The notes beneath the pieces were generated by a model, which ran no database searches, was not told the origin of the DNA, and worked only from the letters and a program-made list of their open reading frames with translations. A DNA stretch of 64,000 bases from Arthrobacter_M sp030063245. GTDB taxonomy: Bacteria; Actinomycetota; Actinomycetes; Actinomycetales; Micrococcaceae. Both the position numbers and the translations under genes were made by a program. The stretch is from positions 744,001-808,000 of the forward strand of contig NZ_CP180316.1 in the NCBI RefSeq assembly GCF_051131705.1, given 5' to 3'. This document shows positions 52,732-61,259 of the stretch, one piece after another. How positions within the stretch are numbered: the stretch's first letter is position 1; every line of letters begins with the position of its first letter.

Positions 52732-53445
52732 ATGGCCACCCGTCGTCCCAAAGTCCCCCGCGCACAGGCACCCGCCGGTGCGCGCGGCGGGAGCGCTGGA
52801 GACGGACGCCCCGGCGAGCTGCCCAACGGCACGCCCCGGGCCGCTTCGTCGGACAGTTCACCGGCGTCCGGTTCATCGGCAGGCGGCGCATCGGTGATCG
52901 GCTCGTCGGTGGCGGCCAGCCCGACGCCTTCGGGCAAGAAGTCGTGGGGCAGGAAGCCGTGGGGACGCAACCGCGGACCGGGCAGATCGTCGGACAGTAA
53001 ACCCGCAGTCGCAAAGCGGGCCGGTTCCGCAGCCGGCGCGGCGCCGAGGCCGGTTCCGGCCCGTGCCTTCTCCGGGCGCCTGCTGGCCCTCGCCGTCGTC
53101 CTGCTGACCATCACCGTACTGCTCGCGCCCTCCGTACACACGTATCTGCAGCAGCGGGCGCAGATTACCGCGTTGAGCCAGGACATCGCAGCCAAAACGC
53201 AGCAGCAGTCGGACCTGAAAAGCGAGCTGTCCCGCTGGAGCGACCCGGCGTACATCAAGCAGCAGGCCCGGGACCGGGTTAACATGGTGATGCCCGGAGA
53301 AACCGGCTACTGGGTGTACGGAGCCGATGGAATAAGCGCGCAGCCGGAGAAGAGCATGGATTCGAAGTCCCAGGCTGCTCCGAACGGAAACCTGCCGTGG
53401 GTCGACGGGCTCTGGGAATCGATCAAGCGGTCCGCCATCGGCTAG
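52732..53445 (+). CDS. FtsB/DivIC-like septum formation initiator
   Basis: 237 residues. About 115 low-complexity residues rich in Ser, Gly, Ala and basic residues precede one membrane helix (LLALAVVLLTITVLLAPSV). Outside it lies a heptad-like coiled coil (YLQQRAQITALSQDIAAKTQ) ending in the typical WSDPAYIKQQARDRVNMVMP and YWVYG. It links division proteins at the septum. AGGAG lies 4 bases ahead of the ATG. Confidence 0.9.
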   Translation: MATRRPKVPRAQAPAGARGGSAGDGRPGELPNGTPRAASSDSSPASGSSAGGASVIGSSVAASPTPSGKKSWGRKPWGRNRGPGRSSDSKPAVAKRAGSAAGAAPRPVPARAFSGRLLALAVVLLTITVLLAPSVHTYLQQRAQITALSQDIAAKTQQQSDLKSELSRWSDPAYIKQQARDRVNMVMPGETGYWVYGADGISAQPEKSMDSKSQAAPNGNLPWVDGLWESIKRSAIG

Positions 53446-53543
53446 CATTCCGCACCCCTGACACTGTTGGACCGATCAGCACCGCCACTGCCACAGCCCC
53501 GCTGCCACGGACCACCAAGCCCAATTTTCCAGGAAGGACGTCG

Positions 53544-54164
53544 GTGACCACACCAGCCCCCACATCCGCATCCGATTCGGGACGTGTCCCCACGGCTGAG
53601 GATCTGAACACCCTCAGCCGCCAGCTTAACCGCCCCGTCCGCGACGTCGTCGAAATACCGGCCCGCTGTGTCTGCGGTAACCCACTGGTGGCCGCCACCG
53701 CTCCACGGCTCAGTAATGGAATCCCCTTTCCGACGACGTATTATCTGACCCACCCCGTGATTACGGCCGCCGTCTCGCGGCTTGAGGCCGCAGGCCTGAT
53801 GAACCGGATGAGCGAGCGGCTTCTGGCCGAGCCCGGACTGGCGGCAGCCTACCGCGGCGCGCATGAGGCTTATCTGCAGGCTCGGGCGGAAATCGGCGCA
53901 CGGGCCGGTACCGGTCCCGTCCCCGAGATCGACGGCATCTCGGCCGGCGGCATGCCCACCCGGGTGAAGTGCCTGCATGTCCTGGTGGGCCATGCCTTGG
54001 CTGCCGGCCCCGGCGTCAACCCGTTGGGCGATGAGACTATCGAGGGGATAGTCGAATGGTGGACTCGGGACCGCTGCTACTGCGTCGGTGCCTGGGACAC
54101 GGAGAGTCCCGTTCCGGCCCGGGACCTGAGCCGGCATGTCAAACACATGCACCAGACACCGTAA
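53544..54164 (+). CDS. DUF501 family protein
   Basis: 206 residues, GTG start with AGGAAGGA upstream. Typical stretches: LNRPVRDVVEIPARCVCGNP, GIPFPTTYYLTHPVITAAVS, and a C-terminal PTRVKCLHVLVGHALAAGPG with RDRCYCVG. Cys pairs suggest a metal site. Widely conserved beside eno in actinobacteria; function unknown. Confidence 0.85.
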   Translation: MTTPAPTSASDSGRVPTAEDLNTLSRQLNRPVRDVVEIPARCVCGNPLVAATAPRLSNGIPFPTTYYLTHPVITAAVSRLEAAGLMNRMSERLLAEPGLAAAYRGAHEAYLQARAEIGARAGTGPVPEIDGISAGGMPTRVKCLHVLVGHALAAGPGVNPLGDETIEGIVEWWTRDRCYCVGAWDTESPVPARDLSRHVKHMHQTP

Positions 54165-54218
54165 TGTCCCCGCCCCCGGACGAACACGGGCTAACGCGGG
54201 CCTCTCCGGCCAATGAAC

Positions 54219-54270
54219 CGCGCCGAAGGTCCGCGCCGAAGGTCCGCGCCAAAGATCCGCGCCAAAGAAA
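54219..54270 (+). repeat. 13-bp tandem repeat x4 at the ppx/gppA ribosome site
   Basis: Two copies of CGCGCCGAAGGTC are followed by CGCGCCAAAGATC and CGCGCCAAAGAAA. The last unit runs directly into the AAAGG ribosome site of the next gene. Confidence 0.85.
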
Positions 54271-54278
54271 GGTCTCCC

Positions 54279-55220
54279 ATGCGTGTAGCCGCCATTGATT
54301 GCGGAACGAATTCGATCCGCCTGTTAATTGCCGATAACGACAACGGCGTCCTTACGGATGTGCACCGTGAAATGCGGGTGGTCCGGCTGGGACAGGGAGT
54401 GGATGCGACCTGCAGGCTGATGGAGGAGGCGCTGGCGCGGACCTTCGCCGCCACGGAGGACTATGCGGAGCTGATCAAAACCCATGGGGCACAGCGCGTG
54501 CGGTTCGTGGCCACCTCAGCGACCCGGGACGCGCAGAACCGGCAGGTCTTCATCGACGGAATCCGCGCCCGACTCGGAGTTGAACCGGAAGTGGTGAGCG
54601 GGGACGAGGAAGCGGCCCTGTCGTTCGCAGGTGCGGCCAGCGTGCTGCCCGGCCTGGGCCTGCCGCTGGCGCTCGTGGTGGATCTTGGTGGCGGAAGCAC
54701 TGAATTTGTGGCCGGAAACACCGCGGGTGTCCAGGCCGGAATCAGCACAAATATGGGCTGCGTGCGCTTCACCGAGCGGTACCTGCTCAGTGATCCGCCG
54801 ACGGCTGCCGAGATCACCGCGGCAGAGGCCGAAATCGAGGACAATATCTCCGCCGTGCTGGCCACCGTACCGCTGGCGGAGGTTGACAGCCTGATCGGCG
54901 TGGCCGGGTCGGTGACCACCATCACGGCGCAGGCTCTGAACCTGCCCGGTTACGACCGCGGGCAGATCCACGGTGCCGTTCTGCCGGCAGCCCAGATCAT
55001 CCGGGCCTGCACGGATCTGCTCGGGATGACGCGTGCACAGCGTCAGGCACTGCCGTTTATGCATCCGGGCAGGGTGGATGTCATTGGTGCCGGTGCGCTG
55101 ATCTGGCGGACGGTGGTCGCCAGGCTCGGTGTCCTCACCGCGGGGCGGGTCGACTCGGTTACGGCGAGTGAACACGATATTCTGGACGGCATAGCGTTGG
55201 GGATCTCCCGGCAGGACTAG
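54279..55220 (+). CDS. Ppx/GppA-type phosphatase
   Basis: 313 residues. Actin-like fold motifs: VAAIDCGTNSIRLLIADND at the N-terminus and VVDLGGGSTEFVAG near residue 143. It acts on polyphosphate or pppGpp; the short length fits the actinobacterial Ppx1 class. The ATG is chosen for MRVAAIDCGTNS. Codon 16 is the rare leucine codon TTA (54324-54326). Last of eno-ftsB-DUF501-ppx. Confidence 0.92.
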   Translation: MRVAAIDCGTNSIRLLIADNDNGVLTDVHREMRVVRLGQGVDATCRLMEEALARTFAATEDYAELIKTHGAQRVRFVATSATRDAQNRQVFIDGIRARLGVEPEVVSGDEEAALSFAGAASVLPGLGLPLALVVDLGGGSTEFVAGNTAGVQAGISTNMGCVRFTERYLLSDPPTAAEITAAEAEIEDNISAVLATVPLAEVDSLIGVAGSVTTITAQALNLPGYDRGQIHGAVLPAAQIIRACTDLLGMTRAQRQALPFMHPGRVDVIGAGALIWRTVVARLGVLTAGRVDSVTASEHDILDGIALGISRQD

Positions 55221-55245
55221 GCTCTGCCAGCTGCCACCGGTGGCC

Positions 55246-55302
55246 ATGGCTGAAGAGGTCAACACCGATGTGGTCGGCACCGACGAGGATGACGAGAAAT
55301 AG
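55246..55302 (+). CDS. Possible 18-residue acidic leader peptide
   Basis: ATG at 55246 encodes MAEEVNTDVVGTDEDDEK, and its TAG directly abuts the protease ATG (TAGATG). It has no strong ribosome site. It may be a coupling leader or chance; its GACGAGGATGACGAG tail could itself act as ribosome site for the next gene. Confidence 0.25.
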   Translation: MAEEVNTDVVGTDEDDEK

Positions 55303-56757
55303 ATGCAGCTACCAACGATGCTGCGGCCCGCAGCCGCGGTCTTGCTCACGCTTGCCGTCTTCGCGGGAATGTCAATGGCGGGACTCGCCACAGCGTCGCC
55401 GGCAAGCGCCGACGACATCCGCAACCGCGAATACTGGCTCGACACGTACGGCATCACCAAGGCCTGGGATGTCTCCAAGGACGCTGGTGTTAAGGTTGCC
55501 GTCATCGACAGCGGTATTGACGGCACCCACCCGGATCTCAACGGTGCATTGGTCGGCGGCACCGATGTCTCCGGTTCCGGCGGCGCCGATGGCCAGAAGG
55601 GGATCGGCGCTGAGCCGGTGCATGGCACGCTGGTGGCCACCCTGTTGGCGGGTCGTGGACATGCGGCGTCCGGTTCGGCGTCGGCCGGTCCCGACGGGAG
55701 GCCCATCCCGACTCAAGTAGGACCCGGGGACGACGGCGTCATCGGGGTGGCTCCCGAGGCCCAACTGCTGACGGTTTCCGCCTGGCTGGGCAGCACCAAC
55801 CCATCCGGGAAAAGCGTCGAGGAACAGATACCCGCTGCCGTGCGCTGGGCAGTGGATAACGGCGCCAAGGTGATCAACATGTCCTTGGGCAGCACCTCGA
55901 CGGCCTGGCCGCAGAGCTGGGACGATGCATTTCTTTATGCCCAGCAAAAGGACGTGGTGATCGTTGCGGCCGCGGGCAACCGGAAGACCGGCAGCGCACA
56001 GGTCGGGGCGCCGGCCACCATCCCGGGCGTCCTGGCTGTGGCCGGCCTGGACCATGACGGTACGGCCAGCCAGGATTCCTCCTCCCAAGGCATCACCATC
56101 GGGGTCTCCGCGCCGGCGGAGAAGCTGGTGGGCGGTCTGCCCGGCGGCGGGTACGCGGACTGGAGCGGTAAGTCGGGGGCGGCACCGATCGTGGCTGGCG
56201 TCGCGGCGCTGATCCGGTCCGAGTTTCCGGACATGTCGGCGGCCCAGGTGATCAACCGGATCGTGACGACTGCCAAGGGGAAAGGCGAGCCGATCCCCAA
56301 TGCGCTGTACGGTTACGGCTTGCTCGACGCCGAGGCCGCTGTGACGGCGGATGTTCCGGTCGTGAGCGAAAATCCGTTGGGAAGCATCGCCGACTGGATT
56401 CGGGTTCATCGGCGCACCGAGGCTATCCCTGCGCATACCCCGCCCGGCAGCCCGGCCGCGACATCCGCGCCTGCCCCGGCCCTGCCTGTTCCGACGGTTC
56501 CGGTGGCGCTCGCGCCGTCGGAGCTGGACGGTGCACTGCCCGGCACCGTGGTGATCGGCTTCTTGGCATTGTTCCTGGCCATCCTGGCGGGCGGGACCAT
56601 TCACCTGCTCGTAGCCCGCCGAGGGCAGGACGCCGCCGACCAATCTGCCGACCTTCCCGCTGACCGGTACGGCAGCCGCCCATCGCGCCCAGCCGTGGCC
56701 CCAGGGAGCCGGAAACCCGTGGATTCTCCCGCTAAGAGCGAACCCGGAAACCGTTAG
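55303..56757 (+). CDS. Mycosin-like S8 serine protease, membrane anchored
   Basis: 484 residues. The signal peptide (AAAVLLTLAVFAGMSMAGLA) is followed by the subtilase domain: Asp in VAVIDSGIDGTHPDL (near 66), His in VHGTLVATLLAG (near 106), Asn region AAAGNRKTG and Ser in SGKSGAAPIVAGVAALI (near 290). The usual G-T-S of the last motif is G-K-S. A Pro/Ala-rich linker leads to one C-terminal helix (VVIGFLALFLAILAGGTIHL) and a cytoplasmic tail, as in mycosins of type VII secretion. No ESX genes are in the window. Confidence 0.88.
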   Translation: MQLPTMLRPAAAVLLTLAVFAGMSMAGLATASPASADDIRNREYWLDTYGITKAWDVSKDAGVKVAVIDSGIDGTHPDLNGALVGGTDVSGSGGADGQKGIGAEPVHGTLVATLLAGRGHAASGSASAGPDGRPIPTQVGPGDDGVIGVAPEAQLLTVSAWLGSTNPSGKSVEEQIPAAVRWAVDNGAKVINMSLGSTSTAWPQSWDDAFLYAQQKDVVIVAAAGNRKTGSAQVGAPATIPGVLAVAGLDHDGTASQDSSSQGITIGVSAPAEKLVGGLPGGGYADWSGKSGAAPIVAGVAALIRSEFPDMSAAQVINRIVTTAKGKGEPIPNALYGYGLLDAEAAVTADVPVVSENPLGSIADWIRVHRRTEAIPAHTPPGSPAATSAPAPALPVPTVPVALAPSELDGALPGTVVIGFLALFLAILAGGTIHLLVARRGQDAADQSADLPADRYGSRPSRPAVAPGSRKPVDSPAKSEPGNR

Positions 56758-56791
56758 TGAATGTTTTCACAAAGTCTTGTACCATGGAGGC

Positions 56792-58237
56792 ATGGCTCCT
56801 ACACCCCAGTTCCTGGATCGTCCGCGCGTTCTCATAGTCGGCGGCGGCTACGTCGGCCTCTACGTGGCACTGCGTCTGCAGAAGAAGATCGCCAATGCCG
56901 GTGGCATCGTCACCGTGGTTGATCCGCTGCCCTACATGACGTATCAGCCCTTCCTTCCGGAGGTCGCTGCCGGCACTATCGAGGCCCGCCACGCCGTGGT
57001 CTCGCACCGCAAGCACCTGCGGCAGACCGAGCTCATCCAGGGCTCCGTCACCAGCATCGACCATGAAAACCGCACCGCCGTGGTAGCCCCGGTGGACGGC
57101 GGAGAGCACTTTGAACTCCCGTACTTCGACGTCGTCGTGGCAGCCGGTTCCATCACCCGGACCTTCCCGATCAACGGCCTGGCGGAAAACGGGATCGGCA
57201 TGAAGACCATCGAAGAGGCCGTTGCGGTGCGCAATCAGGTGCTGGACCGCATTGAAGCGGCGTCGACCGAGACGGATCCGGCCAAGCGCAAGCGCGCCTT
57301 GACGTTCGTCGTCGTCGGCGGCGGTTTTGCCGGCATCGAAACCATCACCGAACTCGAGGACATGGCCCGCACCGCGGCGAAGCAGAACCCTCGGCTGAAC
57401 GTCGCAGAACTTCGATTCGTGCTGGTCGAGGCGATGGGGCGGATCATGCCCGAGGTCACGCAACCGCAGTCGGAATGGGTCATTGAGCACCTGCGCAGCC
57501 GCAACATCGAGGTTCTGCTCAATACCTCCCTGGCCAGCGCCGTGGACAACCACATGAGCCTGATCAACATGCCGGACAAGACCGTCGCGCAGGAATTTGA
57601 TGCGGACACGCTGATCTGGACCGCCGGAGTGCAGGCCAACCCGATGGTCCGTTCCACCGACTTCCCGATCGATCCGCGCGGACGTGTCCAGGTTGGCGCT
57701 GATCTGCGGGTCACCGGTGAATTCGGCGCGATCCAGAACGCCTGGGCGGCCGGCGACGTCGCCGCCGTTCCGGATCTGACCGGCGGCGGAGTAGCGGGCA
57801 TCTGCGTCCCGAACGCCCAGCACGCACTCCGCCAGGCAAAGCGTCTGGCCAGCAACCTGTGGGCCTCACGCTTTAACAAGCCGTTGACGGACTACAAGCA
57901 CAAGAGCCTTGGTGCCGTCGCCGGCTTCGGCGAATGGAAGGGCGTCGCCAACATCATGGGCGTCGGACTCAAGGGCTGGCCGGCCTGGCTGGCACACCGC
58001 GGCTACCACGGCCTGGCGATGCCGACGTTCGAGCGTAAATGGCGCGTCATTTCGGACTGGTTCATCAGCCTGTTCACCGGCCGCGACACCACCGCGCTGC
58101 TGGACCTGGACCGTCCCCGCGCGGCCTTCCGCGCCGCAGCGGGCCCCGCGCCGAAGCCGGCTGCCAAGCCGGCCGACGCGCCGACTTCCGCTTCGGCTCC
58201 GGCCGCGAAAAACGAGGTCCCGGTCGGGGCCGAGTAA
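56792..58237 (+). CDS. ndh: Type II NADH dehydrogenase (NAD(P)/FAD-dependent)
   Basis: 481 residues. FAD motif RVLIVGGGYVGLYVALRL at the N-terminus, NADH motif FVVVGGGFAGIETITEL near residue 175, and AWAAGDVAAVPDL near residue 325. It passes electrons from NADH to menaquinone without pumping protons. The C-terminal 40 residues are Ala/Pro/Lys-rich. A TTG at 56777 is an alternative start. Confidence 0.9.
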   Translation: MAPTPQFLDRPRVLIVGGGYVGLYVALRLQKKIANAGGIVTVVDPLPYMTYQPFLPEVAAGTIEARHAVVSHRKHLRQTELIQGSVTSIDHENRTAVVAPVDGGEHFELPYFDVVVAAGSITRTFPINGLAENGIGMKTIEEAVAVRNQVLDRIEAASTETDPAKRKRALTFVVVGGGFAGIETITELEDMARTAAKQNPRLNVAELRFVLVEAMGRIMPEVTQPQSEWVIEHLRSRNIEVLLNTSLASAVDNHMSLINMPDKTVAQEFDADTLIWTAGVQANPMVRSTDFPIDPRGRVQVGADLRVTGEFGAIQNAWAAGDVAAVPDLTGGGVAGICVPNAQHALRQAKRLASNLWASRFNKPLTDYKHKSLGAVAGFGEWKGVANIMGVGLKGWPAWLAHRGYHGLAMPTFERKWRVISDWFISLFTGRDTTALLDLDRPRAAFRAAAGPAPKPAAKPADAPTSASAPAAKNEVPVGAE

Positions 58238-58259
58238 CGCTGGCAGATTTTGGTGCCCG

Positions 58260-58295
58260 ACGGCGCCCGTCCCGGTTTCCGCCGGCGGGCGCCGT
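58260..58295 (+). terminator. Hairpin after ndh
   Basis: ACGGCGCCCG (58260-58269) pairs exactly with CGGGCGCCGT (58286-58295) around a 16-base loop, 22 bases after the ndh stop. No T-run. Confidence 0.55.
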
Positions 58296-58354
58296 TCGCG
58301 TTTCGTGAGCGTGTTTTCCCTCCTGTACAGCGGATCGAGTACGCTGGACGCCGG

Positions 58355-58428
58355 GCCCCAATAGCCCAATCGGCAGAGGCAGCAGACTTAAAATCTGCAC
58401 AGTCAGGGTTCGAGTCCCTGTTGGGGCA
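58355..58428 (+). tRNA. tRNA with UAA anticodon (Leu), short variable loop
   Basis: 74 bases with a complete cloverleaf. Acceptor GCCCCAA/TTGGGGC is perfect. The D arm GCC-CAATCGGCAGA-GGC has the three-pair Leu/Ser-like form. Anticodon stem GCAGA/TCTGC encloses loop CTTAAAA, so the anticodon is UAA. The variable region is only ACAGT, and the T arm CAGGG-TTCGAGT-CCCTG is perfect. Discriminator A; CCA is not encoded. Leucine tRNAs normally have a long variable arm, so this is an unusual class I-shaped tRNA. Confidence 0.85.
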
Positions 58429-58433
58429 CAAAG

Positions 58434-58481
58434 AAAGAGGCTCTTGACCCGCGGCTATGCAGAGCAGGGGCCCTCTTTTTT
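58434..58481 (+). terminator. Intrinsic terminator after the tRNA
   Basis: AAAGAGG (58434-58440) pairs with CCTCTTT (58472-58478), and the right arm runs on into a six-T tract (58476-58481). The loop can form further partial pairing. Confidence 0.7.
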
Positions 58482-58884
58482 GGGACTTCAATTTGCGAGC
58501 TAACAGGCCATTATTCCGCTGCTCGACGCAGGTGGTGGCCACCGCCGGGGAGCGGTCGCTGATCTCCTCCAAATCGACCCGGCCACGATAGACGTCGGAT
58601 TGGCCATTGAACTCCGGGCCGCCCAGCAGTCTCTCATTGTCGACGCCCAAAGCTCTGGCTACGATTTGTGCCTATTGTTCAGGGTTTCCCAATCATATTA
58701 TTTGGTCCGGCTCCCGGCCTGGCAATCGGCCGACCCGCGTGGAATCCTGTGAGCAAAGGAACGCGATCGACCGGCGAATCGAAGTCCCGGGCGCAGGCAT
58801 GGCCGGAACTATTTCCCCCGGCGATTCGTCAAACTTGTTAGGCTTAGGTTTGATAACCTGCCCCCGAGTGGAGGACACCGCATC
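58482..58884. other. Gap with a decayed frame downstream of the tRNA
   Basis: More AT-rich than the neighbours. On the minus strand a frame reads LGNPEQ, a TAG stop, then AQIVARALGVDNERLLGGPE and a charged continuation to about 58490. It looks like a broken protein fragment with no family I can name. No integrase or repeat of the tRNA end was found. The start of the Bax inhibitor-like gene has GGAGG before it at 58871. Confidence 0.4.
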
Positions 58885-59736
58885 ATGGCTGTCAGCGGAA
58901 ACCCCGTATTTGCCAACAACAAGAATTTCAATCCCAAGCCGGCGTTCCAAGGCCAGCTGCAGAACCAGGGATACCAGGGCGCCGATTACGCGACCAAAGA
59001 TGCCGGGCTGAATCCGCAGCAGCTGCAGGACCTGTACAACGCCCCATCGGCCGGTCCCGTACAGACAGGCCGAATGACGCTCGACGACGTCATCATCAAG
59101 ACCGTGGGCATGCTTGCTCTGGTGCTGGCCGGGGCAGCCGTGGGCTGGATGTTCCCGGTGCTGACCATCCCCGGCATGATTGTCGGCTTGGTGCTCGGTC
59201 TGGTGAACTCGTTCAAGCGTGAACCGTCACCGGCGCTGATGATGCTCTACGCGGCTGCGGAGGGCGTGTTCCTGGGCGGCATCTCCGGTTTCCTTGAGGG
59301 AATGTTCCCGGGCATCGTGGTGCAGGCCGTGCTGGGCACACTGTCCGTTTTCGCCGTGACGCTGCTGCTGTTCAAGAGCGGCAAGGTCCGGGCGACTCCG
59401 AAGATGACGAAGATCTTCATGATAGCCATCGGCGGCTACCTGGTGTTCTCGCTGTTGAACTTCGGCCTAATGATCTTCAACGTCACCGATAGCCCCTGGG
59501 GTATCCGGAGCATGCACATCCCGGGGACCAGCATCCCGTTCGGGCTGGTGCTCGGCCTGCTGGCCATCGGCCTGGCGGCCTTCTCGCTGGTGATGGACTT
59601 CACCTCCATCCAGGGCGGCGTGCGGAACGGGGTTCCGGCCCAGTACTCCTGGACCGCCGCGTTCGGGCTGACCGTGACGTTGGTCTGGCTGTATGTGGAG
59701 ATCCTGCGCTTACTCGCCATCATGCGAAATAATTAG
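58885..59736 (+). CDS. Bax inhibitor-1/YccA family membrane protein
   Basis: 283 residues. About 65 polar residues (Asn/Gln-rich) precede seven hydrophobic segments: IIKTVGMLALVLAGAAVGWM, LMMLYAAAEGVFLGGISGFL, IFMIAIGGYLVFSLLNFGLM and others. The end SWTAAFGLTVTLVWLYVEIL is typical of the actinobacterial Bax1-I branch. Thought to be an ion-leak channel-like protein. GGAGG lies at good distance from the ATG. Confidence 0.88.
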   Translation: MAVSGNPVFANNKNFNPKPAFQGQLQNQGYQGADYATKDAGLNPQQLQDLYNAPSAGPVQTGRMTLDDVIIKTVGMLALVLAGAAVGWMFPVLTIPGMIVGLVLGLVNSFKREPSPALMMLYAAAEGVFLGGISGFLEGMFPGIVVQAVLGTLSVFAVTLLLFKSGKVRATPKMTKIFMIAIGGYLVFSLLNFGLMIFNVTDSPWGIRSMHIPGTSIPFGLVLGLLAIGLAAFSLVMDFTSIQGGVRNGVPAQYSWTAAFGLTVTLVWLYVEILRLLAIMRNN

Positions 59737-59885
59737 CCGCCGCACGCAGCTGAGACTCAGCGAGGTCCAGGCCGCTGGGGCCACCGATCCCACGGTGGGG
59801 AATATCCCGCGGAGCAGCCCGGCCAGCAGTGGGGCAGCGATCCCGGGCGGCAGCAGCCACCAGCCCCTCCGCAGCCTCCCACCCG

Positions 59886-61133
59886 TTAATTCAACCGCTC
59901 CAAGACGAGTGCCATGCCCTGCCCGCCACCCACACACAGGGTGGCCAAGCCCAAGGTGCCGCCCGTCGTCGCCAGGCCGTTCAGCAGTGTGGTGACCATT
60001 CGCACGCCGGTCATGCCGAAGGGGTGGCCGAGTGCGATGGCCCCGCCGAAGGCGTTGAGCTTGGCCGGGTCGATGCCCAGTTCGCGCCGGCTGGCTATCA
60101 CCTGCACGGCAAAGGCTTCGTTCAGCTCCACCAGGTCGATGTCGTTGATGCCTAGACCGGCCAGGTTCAGGGCGCGGCGGGTGGCCTCGATCGGGCCCAG
60201 ACCCATGATCTCCGGCGAGAGAGCGCTGACTCCCGTGGACACGATGCGCGCCATTGGCGTGAGCCCCAGTTCGCGGGCCCGGAGGTCGCTCATGACGACG
60301 GCAGCAGCGGCGCCGTCGTTCAATGGGCAGGCGTTGCCCGCGGTGACCGTGCCATCGGGCCGGAAGGCCGGTTGTAGTGAGGCGACGGATTCCATCGTGA
60401 CGCCAGCGCGGGGGGAGTCGTCCCGATCGATCACGACGCCGTCGCGCCGGGTGTACGGTGTGATCTCGCGGGCGTAAAAACCACTGGCCACGGCGGACTC
60501 GGCTCGGTTCTGGCTCTGCACACCCCACTGATCCTGCTCATGCCGGCCTATGCGCAGCGAGGTGGCCACGTTCTCCGCTGTCTGGCCCATGGCGAGATAA
60601 ATGTCCGGCAGCTCACCGTCCAACCTCGGGTCGGTCCACGTTGTGTTGGCTGCTGCCATCGCAGCTGCGCGGCGGGCGGCGTCGTCGAACCTTGTATTGT
60701 GGTTGCCCCTATCCGTCTCTCCTGCGCCTCTCCAATCGCGGTAACGGGAGACGGATTCGACGCCTGCCGCGACAAAGGCGTGCCCCTCACCGGCACGGAT
60801 GGCGTGGAAGGCCATCCGCAGAGTCTGGATGCTGGAGGCGCAGAAGCGGTTAATGGTGGCTGCCGGAACGGTGTCCAGGCCGGCCAGCACACTCACCACG
60901 CGGGCCATGTTGGAGCCAGCTTCCCCGCTGGGCTCGGCACACCCCAGGTAGAGGTCATCGAGCGTGGCCGGATCCAGCTCCGGAACCTTGGTCAGGGCGG
61001 CCCCGACCATGGCAGCGGCCAGGTCATCCGGGCGCTCGTCCTTGAGGGAGCCCTTAAACGCCCGGCCGATGGGGCCGCGGGCAACGGAGACAATAACCGC
61101 TTCTGGAGCGGACGCAGGCGTGGATGCAGACAT
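59886..61133 (-). CDS. Acetyl-CoA C-acyltransferase (thiolase)
   Basis: 415 residues. The nucleophilic Cys is in INRFCASSIQTLRMAFHAI near residue 95, His in GGAIALGHPFGMTG and the second Cys in LATLCVGGGQGMALV near the end. Length and motifs fit FadA-type beta-oxidation thiolases. No hydratase/dehydrogenase partner is adjacent. Its upstream region carries four GCGTTTGAG-like iterons. Confidence 0.93.
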   Translation of the reverse strand: MSASTPASAPEAVIVSVARGPIGRAFKGSLKDERPDDLAAAMVGAALTKVPELDPATLDDLYLGCAEPSGEAGSNMARVVSVLAGLDTVPAATINRFCASSIQTLRMAFHAIRAGEGHAFVAAGVESVSRYRDWRGAGETDRGNHNTRFDDAARRAAAMAAANTTWTDPRLDGELPDIYLAMGQTAENVATSLRIGRHEQDQWGVQSQNRAESAVASGFYAREITPYTRRDGVVIDRDDSPRAGVTMESVASLQPAFRPDGTVTAGNACPLNDGAAAAVVMSDLRARELGLTPMARIVSTGVSALSPEIMGLGPIEATRRALNLAGLGINDIDLVELNEAFAVQVIASRRELGIDPAKLNAFGGAIALGHPFGMTGVRMVTTLLNGLATTGGTLGLATLCVGGGQGMALVLERLN

Positions 61134-61163
61134 GACTCCATTGTGGACGTGATTACCGTCTCA

Positions 61164-61220
61164 CTCAAACGCCTGACCTTCCTCAAACGCCCGATCTCAA
61201 ACGCTGTCGTACTCAAACAC
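61164..61220 (-). promoter_or_regulatory. Four GCGTTTGAG iterons upstream of the thiolase gene
   Basis: Read on the plus strand, CTCAAACGC occurs at 61164-61172, 61182-61190 and 61196-61204, with CTCAAACAC at 61212-61220. Start-to-start distances are 18, 14 and 16. They fill the gap between galK and the thiolase gene, both minus strand, so they are probably binding sites for a thiolase regulator. No regulator gene is adjacent. Confidence 0.5.
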
Positions 61221-61259
61221 CGCCTCACGCAAGCGCTGTCTTCCTAGGCGCTGGGGGCA

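Noticed and set aside
55303..56757. Type VII secretion locus
   Set aside because: Only the mycosin-like protease is present; no EccB-E or WXG100 genes are visible on either side.
58355..58884. Integrated prophage or genomic island at the tRNA
   Set aside because: No integrase, no repeated tRNA 3' end and no phage genes; only a small decayed fragment.
58607..59011. Plus-strand frame of 134 codons overlapping the Bax inhibitor-like start
   Set aside because: No family features, overlaps the well-supported start region of the next gene in another frame, and composition is unlike its neighbours.
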